NCBI GenBank assembly: GCA_002439705.1
Contig: DJPE01000061.1
Coordinates: 32,184-37,612 of the forward strand
DNA: 5,429 bases
Direction of reading: 5' to 3'
DNA from: Christensenella sp. UBA6420
Lineage (GTDB): Bacteria > Bacillota > Clostridia > Christensenellales > DTU072
Under the pieces are notes generated by a model, which saw only the letters and a program-made list of their open reading frames with translations, searched no databases and was not told the origin of the DNA. Made by a program: the position numbers and the translations under genes. Positions 1 through 5,420 of this stretch are shown piece after piece. Position 1 is the stretch's first letter, and every line of letters starts with the position of its first letter.

Positions 1-167
1 CCGTCGGGAAGACCGACGTCCATACCCGACGCGCCTATTTGCGTGTGCGGATATTTAGCCTCCAAGCTATGAAAGTAAGGTACGCCTTCGGCTTTAATTG
101 CGTTGCCGTAGGTTTCTTTGTTAATTCCGAAACCGTCTAATATTATTAAACCATATGTTTTTTTCAT
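1..167 (-). CDS. gpmI: 2,3-bisphosphoglycerate-independent phosphoglycerate mutase, N-terminal part (cut by window edge)
   Basis: Cofactor-independent phosphoglycerate mutase is a cytoplasmic Mn-dependent enzyme of the alkaline phosphatase superfamily that converts 3-phosphoglycerate to 2-phosphoglycerate in lower glycolysis. Only the first 56 residues are inside the window. They start MKKTYGLIILDGFGINKE and include the diagnostic LIILDGFG segment (residues 7-14), whose Asp11 is a predicted metal ligand, then GNAI (21-24) and the family motif region GMDVGLPDG (48-56). In the family this leads directly into the GNSEVGH segment that carries the catalytic serine, so the nucleophile lies a few codons beyond the window edge. 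The ATG is preceded by AGAGGT at good spacing. The gene follows tpiA by 79 nt on the same strand and is the third gene of the pgk-tpiA-gpmI operon. Identification is by motif recognition and context. Nothing can be said about the rest of the protein. Confidence 0.95.
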   Translation of the reverse strand, partial: MKKTYGLIILDGFGINKETYGNAIKAEGVPYFHSLEAKYPHTQIGASGMDVGLPD

Positions 168-184
168 ATTACCTCTTTACCGCA

Positions 185-218
185 ATAACGCAAACCCGAA
201 TACCCGGATTTGCGTTAT
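185..218 (-). promoter_or_regulatory. 14-bp stem-loop between tpiA and gpmI
   Basis: Arms at 185-198 and 205-218 pair over 14 bp around a 6-nt loop. On the minus strand (the gene strand) the only non-Watson-Crick position is a U-G wobble. On the plus strand the same position would be a C-A mismatch, so the fold suits the operon transcript better. The 3' side is not followed by a T run but runs within a few bases of the gpmI Shine-Dalgarno, so it does not look like a classical intrinsic terminator. It may be an mRNA processing or stability element, or may tune gpmI translation. That role is inference. Confidence 0.55.
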
Positions 219-246
219 CGTCAATCAAAAATTAAGATTAGTAATC

Positions 247-996
247 TTAGTAGTTTACTACTTTCGCAAAATCTTCGGGCTTCAAGCTGGCTCCGCCGAT
301 AAGTCCGCCGTCGATTTCCTTCATAGACATGAGTTCGGAAGCGTTCTTCGGGTTCATGCTGCCGCCGTACTGGATACGAATGGAGTTTGCACTGGCTCTT
401 CCGTAGAGTTTGCGTACTACCTTACGAATAATCTTGATGGTGTCGTTAGCGTCCTGAGCGGTAGCGGTCTTACCTGTACCGATAGCCCATACGGGTTCAT
501 AAGCTATTACGACTCTCTTAAGTTCCTGCTTGGAGATGTCTTTCAAAGCTCCGATGGTCTGTCTGGTTACTACTTCCGCGGTCTTTCCGGCTTCTCTTTC
601 AGAAAGAAGTTCACCTACGCAAACGATGACTTTAAGTCCGGCGTTAAGAGCGGCTTTGGTTCTTAAATTAACGGTTTCGTCGGTTTCTCCAAAGTATTGG
701 CGTCTTTCACTGTGTCCGGTGATTACGTACTGAACTTTAAGTTCTTTGAGCATTTCCGCACTGATTTCGCCGGTGAAAGCTCCTTTTTCAGCCCAGTGTA
801 CGTTCTGAGCGCCTATTTTAATATTACTGCCTCTTGCAGCCTTTCTTGCGGTCACGATATCAGTAAACGGAACGCAGCAAACGACTTCGCATTTAGCGTC
901 TTTCACGAGAGGAATAAGAGCCTGAATAAGTTCTTTGGTTTCGGCATTGGTCTTGTTCATTTTCCAGTTGCCGGCGATAATTGTTTTCTTAGTCAT
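247..996 (-). CDS. tpiA: Triose-phosphate isomerase
   Basis: This cytoplasmic (beta/alpha)8-barrel enzyme interconverts dihydroxyacetone phosphate and glyceraldehyde 3-phosphate. The 249 residues match the usual family length, so the gene appears complete. Visible hallmarks are AGNWKMN near the N-terminus with Asn10 and Lys12, VITGHSERR with the electrophile His95, AYEPVWAIGTGK with the catalytic base Glu167 followed by the flexible loop 6 (about 168-176), then QYGGS (209-213) and GGLIGGASL (230-238), which bind the substrate phosphate. All expected catalytic residues are present. The start is supported by AAAGGAG about 9 nt upstream of the ATG. It lies 53 nt downstream of pgk and 79 nt upstream of gpmI, all on the minus strand. 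I see no terminator or good promoter in the pgk-tpiA gap, so co-transcription from the pgk promoter is likely. Confidence 0.98.
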   Translation of the reverse strand: MTKKTIIAGNWKMNKTNAETKELIQALIPLVKDAKCEVVCCVPFTDIVTARKAARGSNIKIGAQNVHWAEKGAFTGEISAEMLKELKVQYVITGHSERRQYFGETDETVNLRTKAALNAGLKVIVCVGELLSEREAGKTAEVVTRQTIGALKDISKQELKRVVIAYEPVWAIGTGKTATAQDANDTIKIIRKVVRKLYGRASANSIRIQYGGSMNPKNASELMSMKEIDGGLIGGASLKPEDFAKVVNY

Positions 997-1049
997 GTCA
1001 ATTTTCTCCTTTAATTTTTGTATAGTAATAGTTATCTATTTTAGTAGAT

Positions 1050-2324
1050 TTATTTGTCGTCAAGGCAAGCTACGCCTGGGAGTTCGAGTCCTTCGAGAAA
1101 TTCGAGGCTGGCGCCGCCGCCGGTAGAAATGTGCGTCATCTTGTCGGCAAAACCGAGTTTCTTAACGGCAGCCGCGCTGTCGCCACCGCCGATAATCGTG
1201 GTAGCGTCGGTAAGTTCGCTTATAGCTTTCGCTACAGAAATGGTACCTTCGGCAAGAGTCGGGTTTTCAAACACACCCATAGGTCCGTTCCAGATTACGG
1301 TCTTAGCTCCTTTAAGCGTATCGGCAAAAAGCTTCTGCGTCTTGGGGCCTATGTCAAGTCCCATCATATCATCGGGAATCTGATTGCTCGGTACTACCTT
1401 GATGTCTACGGGGCCGTCGATAGGATCGGGGAATACCTTGGATACTTTCGTGTCGATGGGAAGTACGAGTTTTACGCCCTTAGCTTCGGCTTTCGCCATA
1501 AGTTCTTTCGCAAGTTCTACTTTGTCTTCTTCGCAGAGGCTGGTTCCTACGCTATATCCTTTCGCCTTGAAGAAAGTATAAGCCATACCACCGCCGATAA
1601 TGATAGTATCGACTTTTTCGATAAGATTATTTATTACGCCGATTTTATCGCTTACCTTAGCTCCGCCGAGAATAGCGACGAACGGATGGGTCGGGTTTTC
1701 CAAAGCTCCGCCCATAACTTTCAATTCCTTTTCGATAAGGAAGCCCGCAACAGCAGCCTGGCAAAGACCGTATTGCGCAATACCAGCGGTAGAAGCGTGA
1801 GCTCTGTGAGCGGTACCGAACGCATCGTTTACGTATATATCGCAGAATTTAGCCAAAGCGCGGCAGAAATTTTCATCGTTCTTTGTCTCTTCGGAATGGA
1901 AACGAAGGTTCTCGAGAAGCACTACTTCGCCGTCTTTGCAAGCGGCCACTTTCTTCTGCGCGTCTTCGCCTATTACGTCGGTAGCAAAAGTAACTTTTCC
2001 GCCGAGAATTTCGTTAAGTCTGTCCGCAACGGGTTTCAAAGAACATTTCTTTAAGGTAAGAGCAGTGAGTTCTTCTCTGGTCTTACCTTCGTCTTCGGGT
2101 TTAATCTTTTTGATTTCTTTGCTGAAAATCGAATAAGGTCTGCCGAGATGCGAGCAAAGTATAACTTTTGCTCCGTGTTCCATAAGGTACTTAATGGTGG
2201 GCAATGCGCCGTTAATACGGTTTTCGTCGGTGATTACGCCATTCTTCATGGGTACGTTAAAGTCCACTCTGACAAGACACTTCTTGCCTTTTACGTCAAC
2301 ATCGCAAATGGTCTTTTTGTTCAT
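1050..2324 (-). CDS. pgk: Phosphoglycerate kinase
   Basis: Transfers the acyl phosphate of 1,3-bisphosphoglycerate to ADP, giving ATP and 3-phosphoglycerate; cytoplasmic, two-domain enzyme. Substrate-site motifs are RVDFNVP (19-25), ENRI with Arg36, SHLGRP (58-63) and NDAFGTAHRAHAS (166-178). Nucleotide-site motifs are GGAKVSDK (220-227), WNGPMGVFE (345-353), GGGDSAAA (379-386) and STGGGASLEFLEG (400-412). The protein has 424 residues against about 390-400 for a typical bacterial enzyme. The surplus is mainly a charged segment at about 64-93, between SHLGRP and SLKPVA, where most homologues have under ten residues. The reading frame is intact through it. The ATG has AAAGGAG about 7 nt upstream, and a strong promoter lies just before it. 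First gene of pgk-tpiA-gpmI; no gap gene is adjacent upstream. Confidence 0.98.
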   Translation of the reverse strand: MNKKTICDVDVKGKKCLVRVDFNVPMKNGVITDENRINGALPTIKYLMEHGAKVILCSHLGRPYSIFSKEIKKIKPEDEGKTREELTALTLKKCSLKPVADRLNEILGGKVTFATDVIGEDAQKKVAACKDGEVVLLENLRFHSEETKNDENFCRALAKFCDIYVNDAFGTAHRAHASTAGIAQYGLCQAAVAGFLIEKELKVMGGALENPTHPFVAILGGAKVSDKIGVINNLIEKVDTIIIGGGMAYTFFKAKGYSVGTSLCEEDKVELAKELMAKAEAKGVKLVLPIDTKVSKVFPDPIDGPVDIKVVPSNQIPDDMMGLDIGPKTQKLFADTLKGAKTVIWNGPMGVFENPTLAEGTISVAKAISELTDATTIIGGGDSAAAVKKLGFADKMTHISTGGGASLEFLEGLELPGVACLDDK

Positions 2325-2346
2325 ATAATATCTCCTTTATAAGGTT

Positions 2347-2390
2347 ATTTTTAATTCCTACCGATATTATATCACCATTTTTCATTCCTA
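2347..2390 (-). repeat. Direct repeat pair bracketing the pgk -10 box (candidate operator)
   Basis: Two 14-nt copies, TAGGAATTAAAAAT (2347-2360) and TAGGAATGAAAAAT (2377-2390) on the minus strand, match at 13 of 14 positions and start exactly 30 bp apart. One copy fills most of the -35/-10 spacer and the other begins at about the transcription start. A weaker relative (10 of 14 matches) lies 20 bp further upstream at 2397-2410. Tandem spacing close to a whole number of helical turns over a core promoter suits a repressor site, but the A+T-rich sequence makes chance similarity a real alternative. Confidence 0.4.
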
Positions 2391-2394
2391 GCAA
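2366..2394 (-). promoter_or_regulatory. Sigma-A-type promoter of the pgk-tpiA-gpmI operon
   Basis: On the minus strand the -35 box is TTGCTA (2389-2394), the spacer is 17 bp, and the -10 box is a perfect TATAAT (2366-2371) preceded by TGa, an extended -10. Transcription should begin near 2359, giving a leader of about 35 nt that contains the AAAGGAG site of pgk. The -10 box sits in a small palindrome (GATATAATATC) and is bracketed by a direct repeat described separately. The assignment rests on consensus match and position only. Confidence 0.75.
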
Positions 2395-2458
2395 TAACTT
2401 TTCATTATTTTAATAGTTTTCTTAAAAAAACAGTTAAGTTTGAACACCTGTAATAATT

Positions 2459-3079
2459 CTATTCGCCGTCGGACAGTCTTAAAAAACTTTTCATAACGCA
2501 TAAATTTTCTTTCTCGACGTCTATCTTAAAATACGAATCTGCCGTTTTCACTTCTCCGTCTGCGACTATCGGACCGTCGGAAAACAAGCCTACGATTATC
2601 CCGCCGCCCAGACGCAAATGACTCCTGTATGCGGCGTAATAGTCTTTATCGAACTTACCGAGTGCGTTATGAAAAATAAGTTTCGCGCCGCCGTAAAAAA
2701 AATTGCTCGCGCCCGCATACGCTATATCTTTATCAACAGCTATGCCCGCTTTAACGTTACCGACCCTATACATTCGCAAAGCGTTCCCGACCGTGTACAT
2801 ATCGTTTGTTAAACAGTCGCTTACTCCGGATATTCCGCCATCGTGAAAAAATACCGTCGAAAGATATTTATCGCCTTCTATATCCAACTTCGCATGTAAA
2901 AGTACGTCCGTGTTTCCGCAAAGACTTAGTTCAGTCGCTGCCCGCAGACTCTTCGGCAAATCGAAATATCGCCTTAAACAAATCGTATTATAAAAATTAA
3001 CGGAAACAACGTCTGCTCCGTCAGGTTTTATCGATAAAATATCCGAGTAGCCGTACGCATTCTTAAAACAAATTTTCAT
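2459..3079 (-). CDS. Short carbon-nitrogen hydrolase (nitrilase)-like protein, probably non-catalytic
   Basis: Not confidently assigned. The 206-residue soluble protein has a layout like the nitrilase/CN-hydrolase superfamily. A strand resembling the conserved N-tavv.dG.i.G.yrK region is STVFFHDGGISGVSD (74-88). It is followed by VKAGIAVDKDI (109-119), which lines up with the family kiGv.ICyDi strand and elbow, then GGAKLIFHN (130-138), like the family GAdlI..p segment. The tail (about 163-187) resembles the final G-S-ivdp.G.v strands. In this alignment the catalytic cysteine is Asp116, the expected lysine after GVSD is absent, and I find no clear FPE-type glutamate. Family members usually have about 260-280 residues. 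It may be a pseudoenzyme, or the resemblance may be coincidental. The gene ends in TAG, follows the SH3-like gene by 33 nt on the same strand and lacks a good Shine-Dalgarno. No alternative start is apparent upstream before a stop. Confidence 0.5.
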   Translation of the reverse strand: MKICFKNAYGYSDILSIKPDGADVVSVNFYNTICLRRYFDLPKSLRAATELSLCGNTDVLLHAKLDIEGDKYLSTVFFHDGGISGVSDCLTNDMYTVGNALRMYRVGNVKAGIAVDKDIAYAGASNFFYGGAKLIFHNALGKFDKDYYAAYRSHLRLGGGIIVGLFSDGPIVADGEVKTADSYFKIDVEKENLCVMKSFLRLSDGE

Positions 3080-3112
3080 ACAGCCATAAATATGAACTAT
3101 AATTTATTTTGG

Positions 3113-3739
3113 TTAAACCTTTTTGCGTTTCCTTATCGCTATCGCTACTATTCCCGCAAAAATAAGCGCGCCTACGAAACAGCATGCAATTATTACCGCA
3201 AGTTTTTGGTTGTAGCTTAATCCGTCGGTTATATCGGAACTGCGAATAAAATAAAAATCGCCGTCGTATTCGATTAACGAAAATTCGCCGTAATCTATTC
3301 CGTTTGAAATAAGTCTTACCTTCTCGCCGTCGTGGATGGTTTTTACCGCTACGGCGTCCGCCGTGTGCGTATCGTAAAGACCTATGTCTTCGCCCATCCT
3401 TTCGGAAACGGCCGTTACCGGCTTCACTGTATAATTATCGTTAGCTGCACTACGATAAATAGCGTCGTTCCTTACGTATCCGGTAAATGTGGTATAAGTC
3501 ACCTTTTGCCATTCGGTTTCGCCCGTAAAAATTTTTTCTCCGACTATCTCGATTACGGCATTTTGCGGAATTTTTATAAGAATTTCACTTTCCAAACTCG
3601 TTTCCGCATATAAAGGGGTATCGGGAAGAACTGTTTTGTAAACGTAAGAATTCACGGGCGCGGCGGCACAAAGCACGCAAAGCACGGCGATCATGGTAAT
3701 AATCGCTGACGTTATCGCAATAGTAGTATTCTTTTTCAT
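3113..3739 (-). CDS. Double-anchored membrane protein with SH3-like extracytoplasmic domain(s)
   Basis: A 208-residue protein of unknown specific role. Residues 7-27 form a hydrophobic signal/anchor after a MKK start. Residues about 38-96 resemble a bacterial SH3 (SH3b) domain: a T-P-L-Y-A-E-T strand, an I-P-Q-N-A-V-I-E-I-V turn, then EWQKVTY and TGYVRNDAIY, the usual W.kV......GYV ending. A second, weaker SH3-like repeat runs about 118-172 (GLYDTHT, GEKVRLIS, YGEFSLIEYDGDFYFIRSSDI). Residues about 180-202 are a transmembrane helix, followed by a basic RKRKKV tail that should be cytoplasmic. Both termini thus sit at the membrane and the SH3-like part outside. SH3b domains often bind cell-wall peptides, so an envelope role is an inference. 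The ATG has GGAGG 4 nt upstream and a good promoter further up. It probably shares a transcript with the nitrilase-like gene. Confidence 0.8.
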   Translation of the reverse strand: MKKNTTIAITSAIITMIAVLCVLCAAAPVNSYVYKTVLPDTPLYAETSLESEILIKIPQNAVIEIVGEKIFTGETEWQKVTYTTFTGYVRNDAIYRSAANDNYTVKPVTAVSERMGEDIGLYDTHTADAVAVKTIHDGEKVRLISNGIDYGEFSLIEYDGDFYFIRSSDITDGLSYNQKLAVIIACCFVGALIFAGIVAIAIRKRKKV

Positions 3740-3749
3740 ACCGCCTCCG

Positions 3750-3779
3750 TTGACCTGTCCGCAGAAAATATGTTATTAT
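3750..3779 (+). promoter_or_regulatory. Sigma-A-type promoter of the GNAT gene
   Basis: The plus strand carries TTGACC (3750-3755), an 18-bp spacer, and TATTAT (3774-3779) with a TG one base before it, an extended -10. The predicted start is near 3786, immediately before the AGGAG ribosome site at 3787-3791. The leader before the ATG at 3807 would be only about 21 nt. The match is to consensus only. Confidence 0.6.
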
Positions 3780-3786
3780 TTTTCAT

Positions 3787-3791
3787 AGGAG
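3787..3791 (+). promoter_or_regulatory. Unusually distant Shine-Dalgarno of the GNAT gene
   Basis: AGGAG at 3787-3791 lies 15 nt before the ATG at 3807, more than the usual 5-9 nt. The frame is open back to a TAG at 3786-3788, but it offers no ATG, GTG or TTG between the site and 3807. The annotated ATG is therefore the only reasonable start, unless a non-standard codon is used. Confidence 0.5.
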
Positions 3792-3798
3792 TACAATT

Positions 3799-3827
3799 AT
3801 TATACTATGCAAATACGTAAATATCAA
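3799..3827 (-). promoter_or_regulatory. Sigma-A-type promoter of the SH3-like/nitrilase-like gene pair
   Basis: On the minus strand, TTGATA (3822-3827), a 17-bp spacer and a perfect TATAAT (3799-3804) form a near-consensus promoter. Transcription should begin near 3792, giving a leader of about 52 nt before the ATG at 3739. The -35 box lies inside the first codons of the oppositely oriented GNAT gene. Confidence 0.7.
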
Positions 3828-4361
3828 GCCAAAGATAAACTTAACTGTCAAAATATATGTTTGCTTACGGCTCAGCCGACGAATAACGAAACTAAAAAGA
3901 GGATTCTGCTTAATCTTTACAACGATTATTATACCGAGAAAGAACCGCAAAACTGTTTCGTACTCGACGATAACGACATTGCCGTCGGGTATATTATTAC
4001 ATCGTTCGATTTTAATACTTACTCCGCAAAATTCAAATCGGAATTCCTGCCCGAATTGAAAAAACTTTCGCTCATTGAATATTTTATAAAAAAGCTTTCT
4101 CTTGCTTTGGAAAAACGTATCGCGAAAAAATATCCGTCGCACTTGCATATCGATATTTTGCCCGAATATACAAGCAGAGGCTTCGGTGGCAAACTTATTG
4201 ATCTTGCCTGCGGAAATCTTGCCGCTTCGGGTTCGAAAGGAATATTTCTCGGCGTTTCGTATTCTAACAAAAAAGCCGTGAAATTCTATAAAAACCACGG
4301 CTTTACCACAAAACTTACCATATTTCCTTTCGTCCGTTATATGGTAAAATCATTTAATTAA
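3807..4361 (+). CDS. GNAT-family N-acetyltransferase
   Basis: A cytoplasmic acetyl-CoA-dependent acyltransferase of the GCN5-related fold; the substrate is unknown. The 184-residue protein begins MQIRKYQAKD, typical of the first GNAT strand. VGYIITSFDF (60-69) resembles the central strands. HIDILPEYTSRGFGGKLID (114-132) holds the acetyl-CoA pyrophosphate loop; the usual Q/R-x-x-G-x-G/A appears as T-S-R-G-F-G, with threonine in the first position. GIFLGV (145-150) and SNKKAVKFYKNHGF (153-166) are the characteristic late strand and N..A..fY...GF helix. This is the only plus-strand gene here. It is divergent from the SH3-like gene and converges on the 349-residue gene with a 9-bp gap. Its own promoter is visible; I see no terminator of its own on the plus strand. 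Confidence 0.9.
   Translation: MQIRKYQAKDKLNCQNICLLTAQPTNNETKKRILLNLYNDYYTEKEPQNCFVLDDNDIAVGYIITSFDFNTYSAKFKSEFLPELKKLSLIEYFIKKLSLALEKRIAKKYPSHLHIDILPEYTSRGFGGKLIDLACGNLAASGSKGIFLGVSYSNKKAVKFYKNHGFTTKLTIFPFVRYMVKSFN
4266..4304 (-). terminator. Intrinsic-terminator-like hairpin for the 349-residue gene, inside the GNAT coding sequence
   Basis: Arms AAAGCCGTG (4296-4304 as read on the minus strand) and CACGGCTTT (4272-4280) form a perfect 9-bp stem around a 15-nt loop. On the minus strand the stem runs into TTTTTTGTT. It lies about 67 nt past the TAA at 4371, a normal distance for a terminator. The plus-strand side has no T run, so it would work only for leftward transcription. The long loop weakens the prediction. 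Confidence 0.55.
4315..4347. repeat. 9-bp inverted repeat at the 3' end of the GNAT gene
   Basis: TTACCATAT (4315-4323) and ATATGGTAA (4339-4347) are perfect complements around a 15-nt loop. The stem is A+T-rich. For leftward transcripts it would be a hairpin immediately ahead of the terminator-like stem at 4272-4304, with GTTTTG following it. It could be an auxiliary terminator or 3'-end stabiliser, or chance. Confidence 0.35.
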
Positions 4362-4370
4362 AAATCTGCT

Positions 4371-5420
4371 TTATTGCTTTAACTCCGTAATTATACACTC
4401 GTTCGCCTTGTAATTGTATAATTCGTCAAGCGAACTCTTCGCATGTCCCGTAAAGTTAAGGAAGTTTACCGTAACCGTCCAGTTCTGCACAAGACTGCGA
4501 CGCAATAAATATCCGTTGGAATAAAGCTGCAATTCGACTTCGAGACTGTCGTAAGACATCTCTTTCATAAATCCGCCAAGCATATCCTTTACCGCCGACA
4601 CTTCATAATACGTCGCACAACCTTCATCCGAGCTCGAACAGTCAAGTTTGTAGTTTATCGTATATTTGTACATGGAATAATTCTCGTCGTACTCTCTTTT
4701 GATTCTGCAACTGTCTGCTAAAATTGTGTCTTTATTCGTAATAAAATTGTCTATATCACGCAAATCGGTGTCTTTGTAGATGCGCGATGCCGTGGCTTCG
4801 CTTTCCGTTACGTCGCCGTTCCAGTCGAAAATTTCGTCGCCGTCGTCCATTACCTTAAGCGTTCCTTTCTGCTTGTACGATTTAACCCCGTCGGAATATC
4901 CCCTGTCCGCAAACTGCACCGCGGCTTTAAGTATGCCCTTAAAACCGTCGTTGGAACAGTCGGTAAGATAAATGGAATTGGTGTACGACTTATACACTTT
5001 CTGATTAGCGTTAAGTTCGGGCTCGCCCGCCACCAGATATTGATGGGAACTGTTGTTCGTCACGTCTACGGAAAGACCGTTCTTGTCGCCGTAACTCTCT
5101 CCTACCCACGCTTGAATAACCGATTTCGCTCTCGAACCGTACGCCTTAGACAACATAAGTTTCTTACAAACAAGTTCATAAATTTTATAAGTCGCTAAAT
5201 AATCGTTCCCTTCGCTTTTTTCATAAATATCGTCTACTGTCGTTGCGTTTCCGTCGGATAACCATATAGGATTTTTTCCGTAGCTTCCTTTCGACAAAGT
5301 AAACGAATTATCTACCGACACGTCGTAAGAACACAACGCAAGATATACCGTCAAAACCAGCAGTACAATTATCGCTATTACCTTAAAAATAACTTCGACT
5401 ACTCTTAAAAATTTTTTCAT
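4371..5420 (-). CDS. Hypothetical membrane-anchored extracytoplasmic protein
   Basis: I do not recognise this family. The 349-residue protein starts MKKFLRVVEV, with a single hydrophobic helix at about 7-30. No lipobox is apparent, so it is probably an N-terminally anchored protein with a large external domain. Residues 31-349 are rich in Asp, Ser, Tyr and Asn, with five cysteines after the anchor proper (Cys85, 155, 238, 261 and 268, plus 342 near the end), some of which could form disulfides. The C-terminal part (about 256-345) alternates hydrophobic and polar residues, as in a beta-sheet domain (TINYKLD, YYEVSAV, LEVELQLYSNGYLL, WTVTVNF). The ATG is only 9 nt from the window edge, so its Shine-Dalgarno and promoter cannot be judged. 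The frame is open to the edge and an upstream start cannot be excluded. It converges on the GNAT gene. Confidence 0.75.
   Translation of the reverse strand: MKKFLRVVEVIFKVIAIIVLLVLTVYLALCSYDVSVDNSFTLSKGSYGKNPIWLSDGNATTVDDIYEKSEGNDYLATYKIYELVCKKLMLSKAYGSRAKSVIQAWVGESYGDKNGLSVDVTNNSSHQYLVAGEPELNANQKVYKSYTNSIYLTDCSNDGFKGILKAAVQFADRGYSDGVKSYKQKGTLKVMDDGDEIFDWNGDVTESEATASRIYKDTDLRDIDNFITNKDTILADSCRIKREYDENYSMYKYTINYKLDCSSSDEGCATYYEVSAVKDMLGGFMKEMSYDSLEVELQLYSNGYLLRRSLVQNWTVTVNFLNFTGHAKSSLDELYNYKANECIITELKQ

Noticed and set aside
118..666. 182-codon open frame on the plus strand opposite tpiA and the gpmI start
   Set aside because: It is antisense to two confidently identified glycolytic genes, and its translation has no recognisable domain.
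997..1049. Small inverted repeats in the pgk-tpiA gap
   Set aside because: The stems are about 5 bp, A+T-rich and without a T tract, so they do not stand out from background.
1131..2054. 307-codon open frame on the plus strand opposite pgk
   Set aside because: It is fully antisense to a gene with every PGK motif intact. The translation resembles no family, and the open frame follows from pgk codon bias.
2421..2450. Possible terminator after the nitrilase-like gene (T run at 2424-2430 on the minus strand)
   Set aside because: The sequence before the T run forms only a short, bulged stem, so the T run alone is not enough. Read-through into pgk cannot be excluded.
3096..3124. TATAGT box upstream of the nitrilase-like gene as a separate promoter
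   Set aside because: No -35 element is present at 16-18 bp, and the preceding gene ends only 33 nt away, so co-transcription is simpler.
3783..4298. 171-codon open frame on the minus strand opposite the GNAT gene
   Set aside because: The plus-strand frame has clear acetyltransferase motifs, while the antisense translation is rich in Phe, Ile and Arg with no domain pattern.
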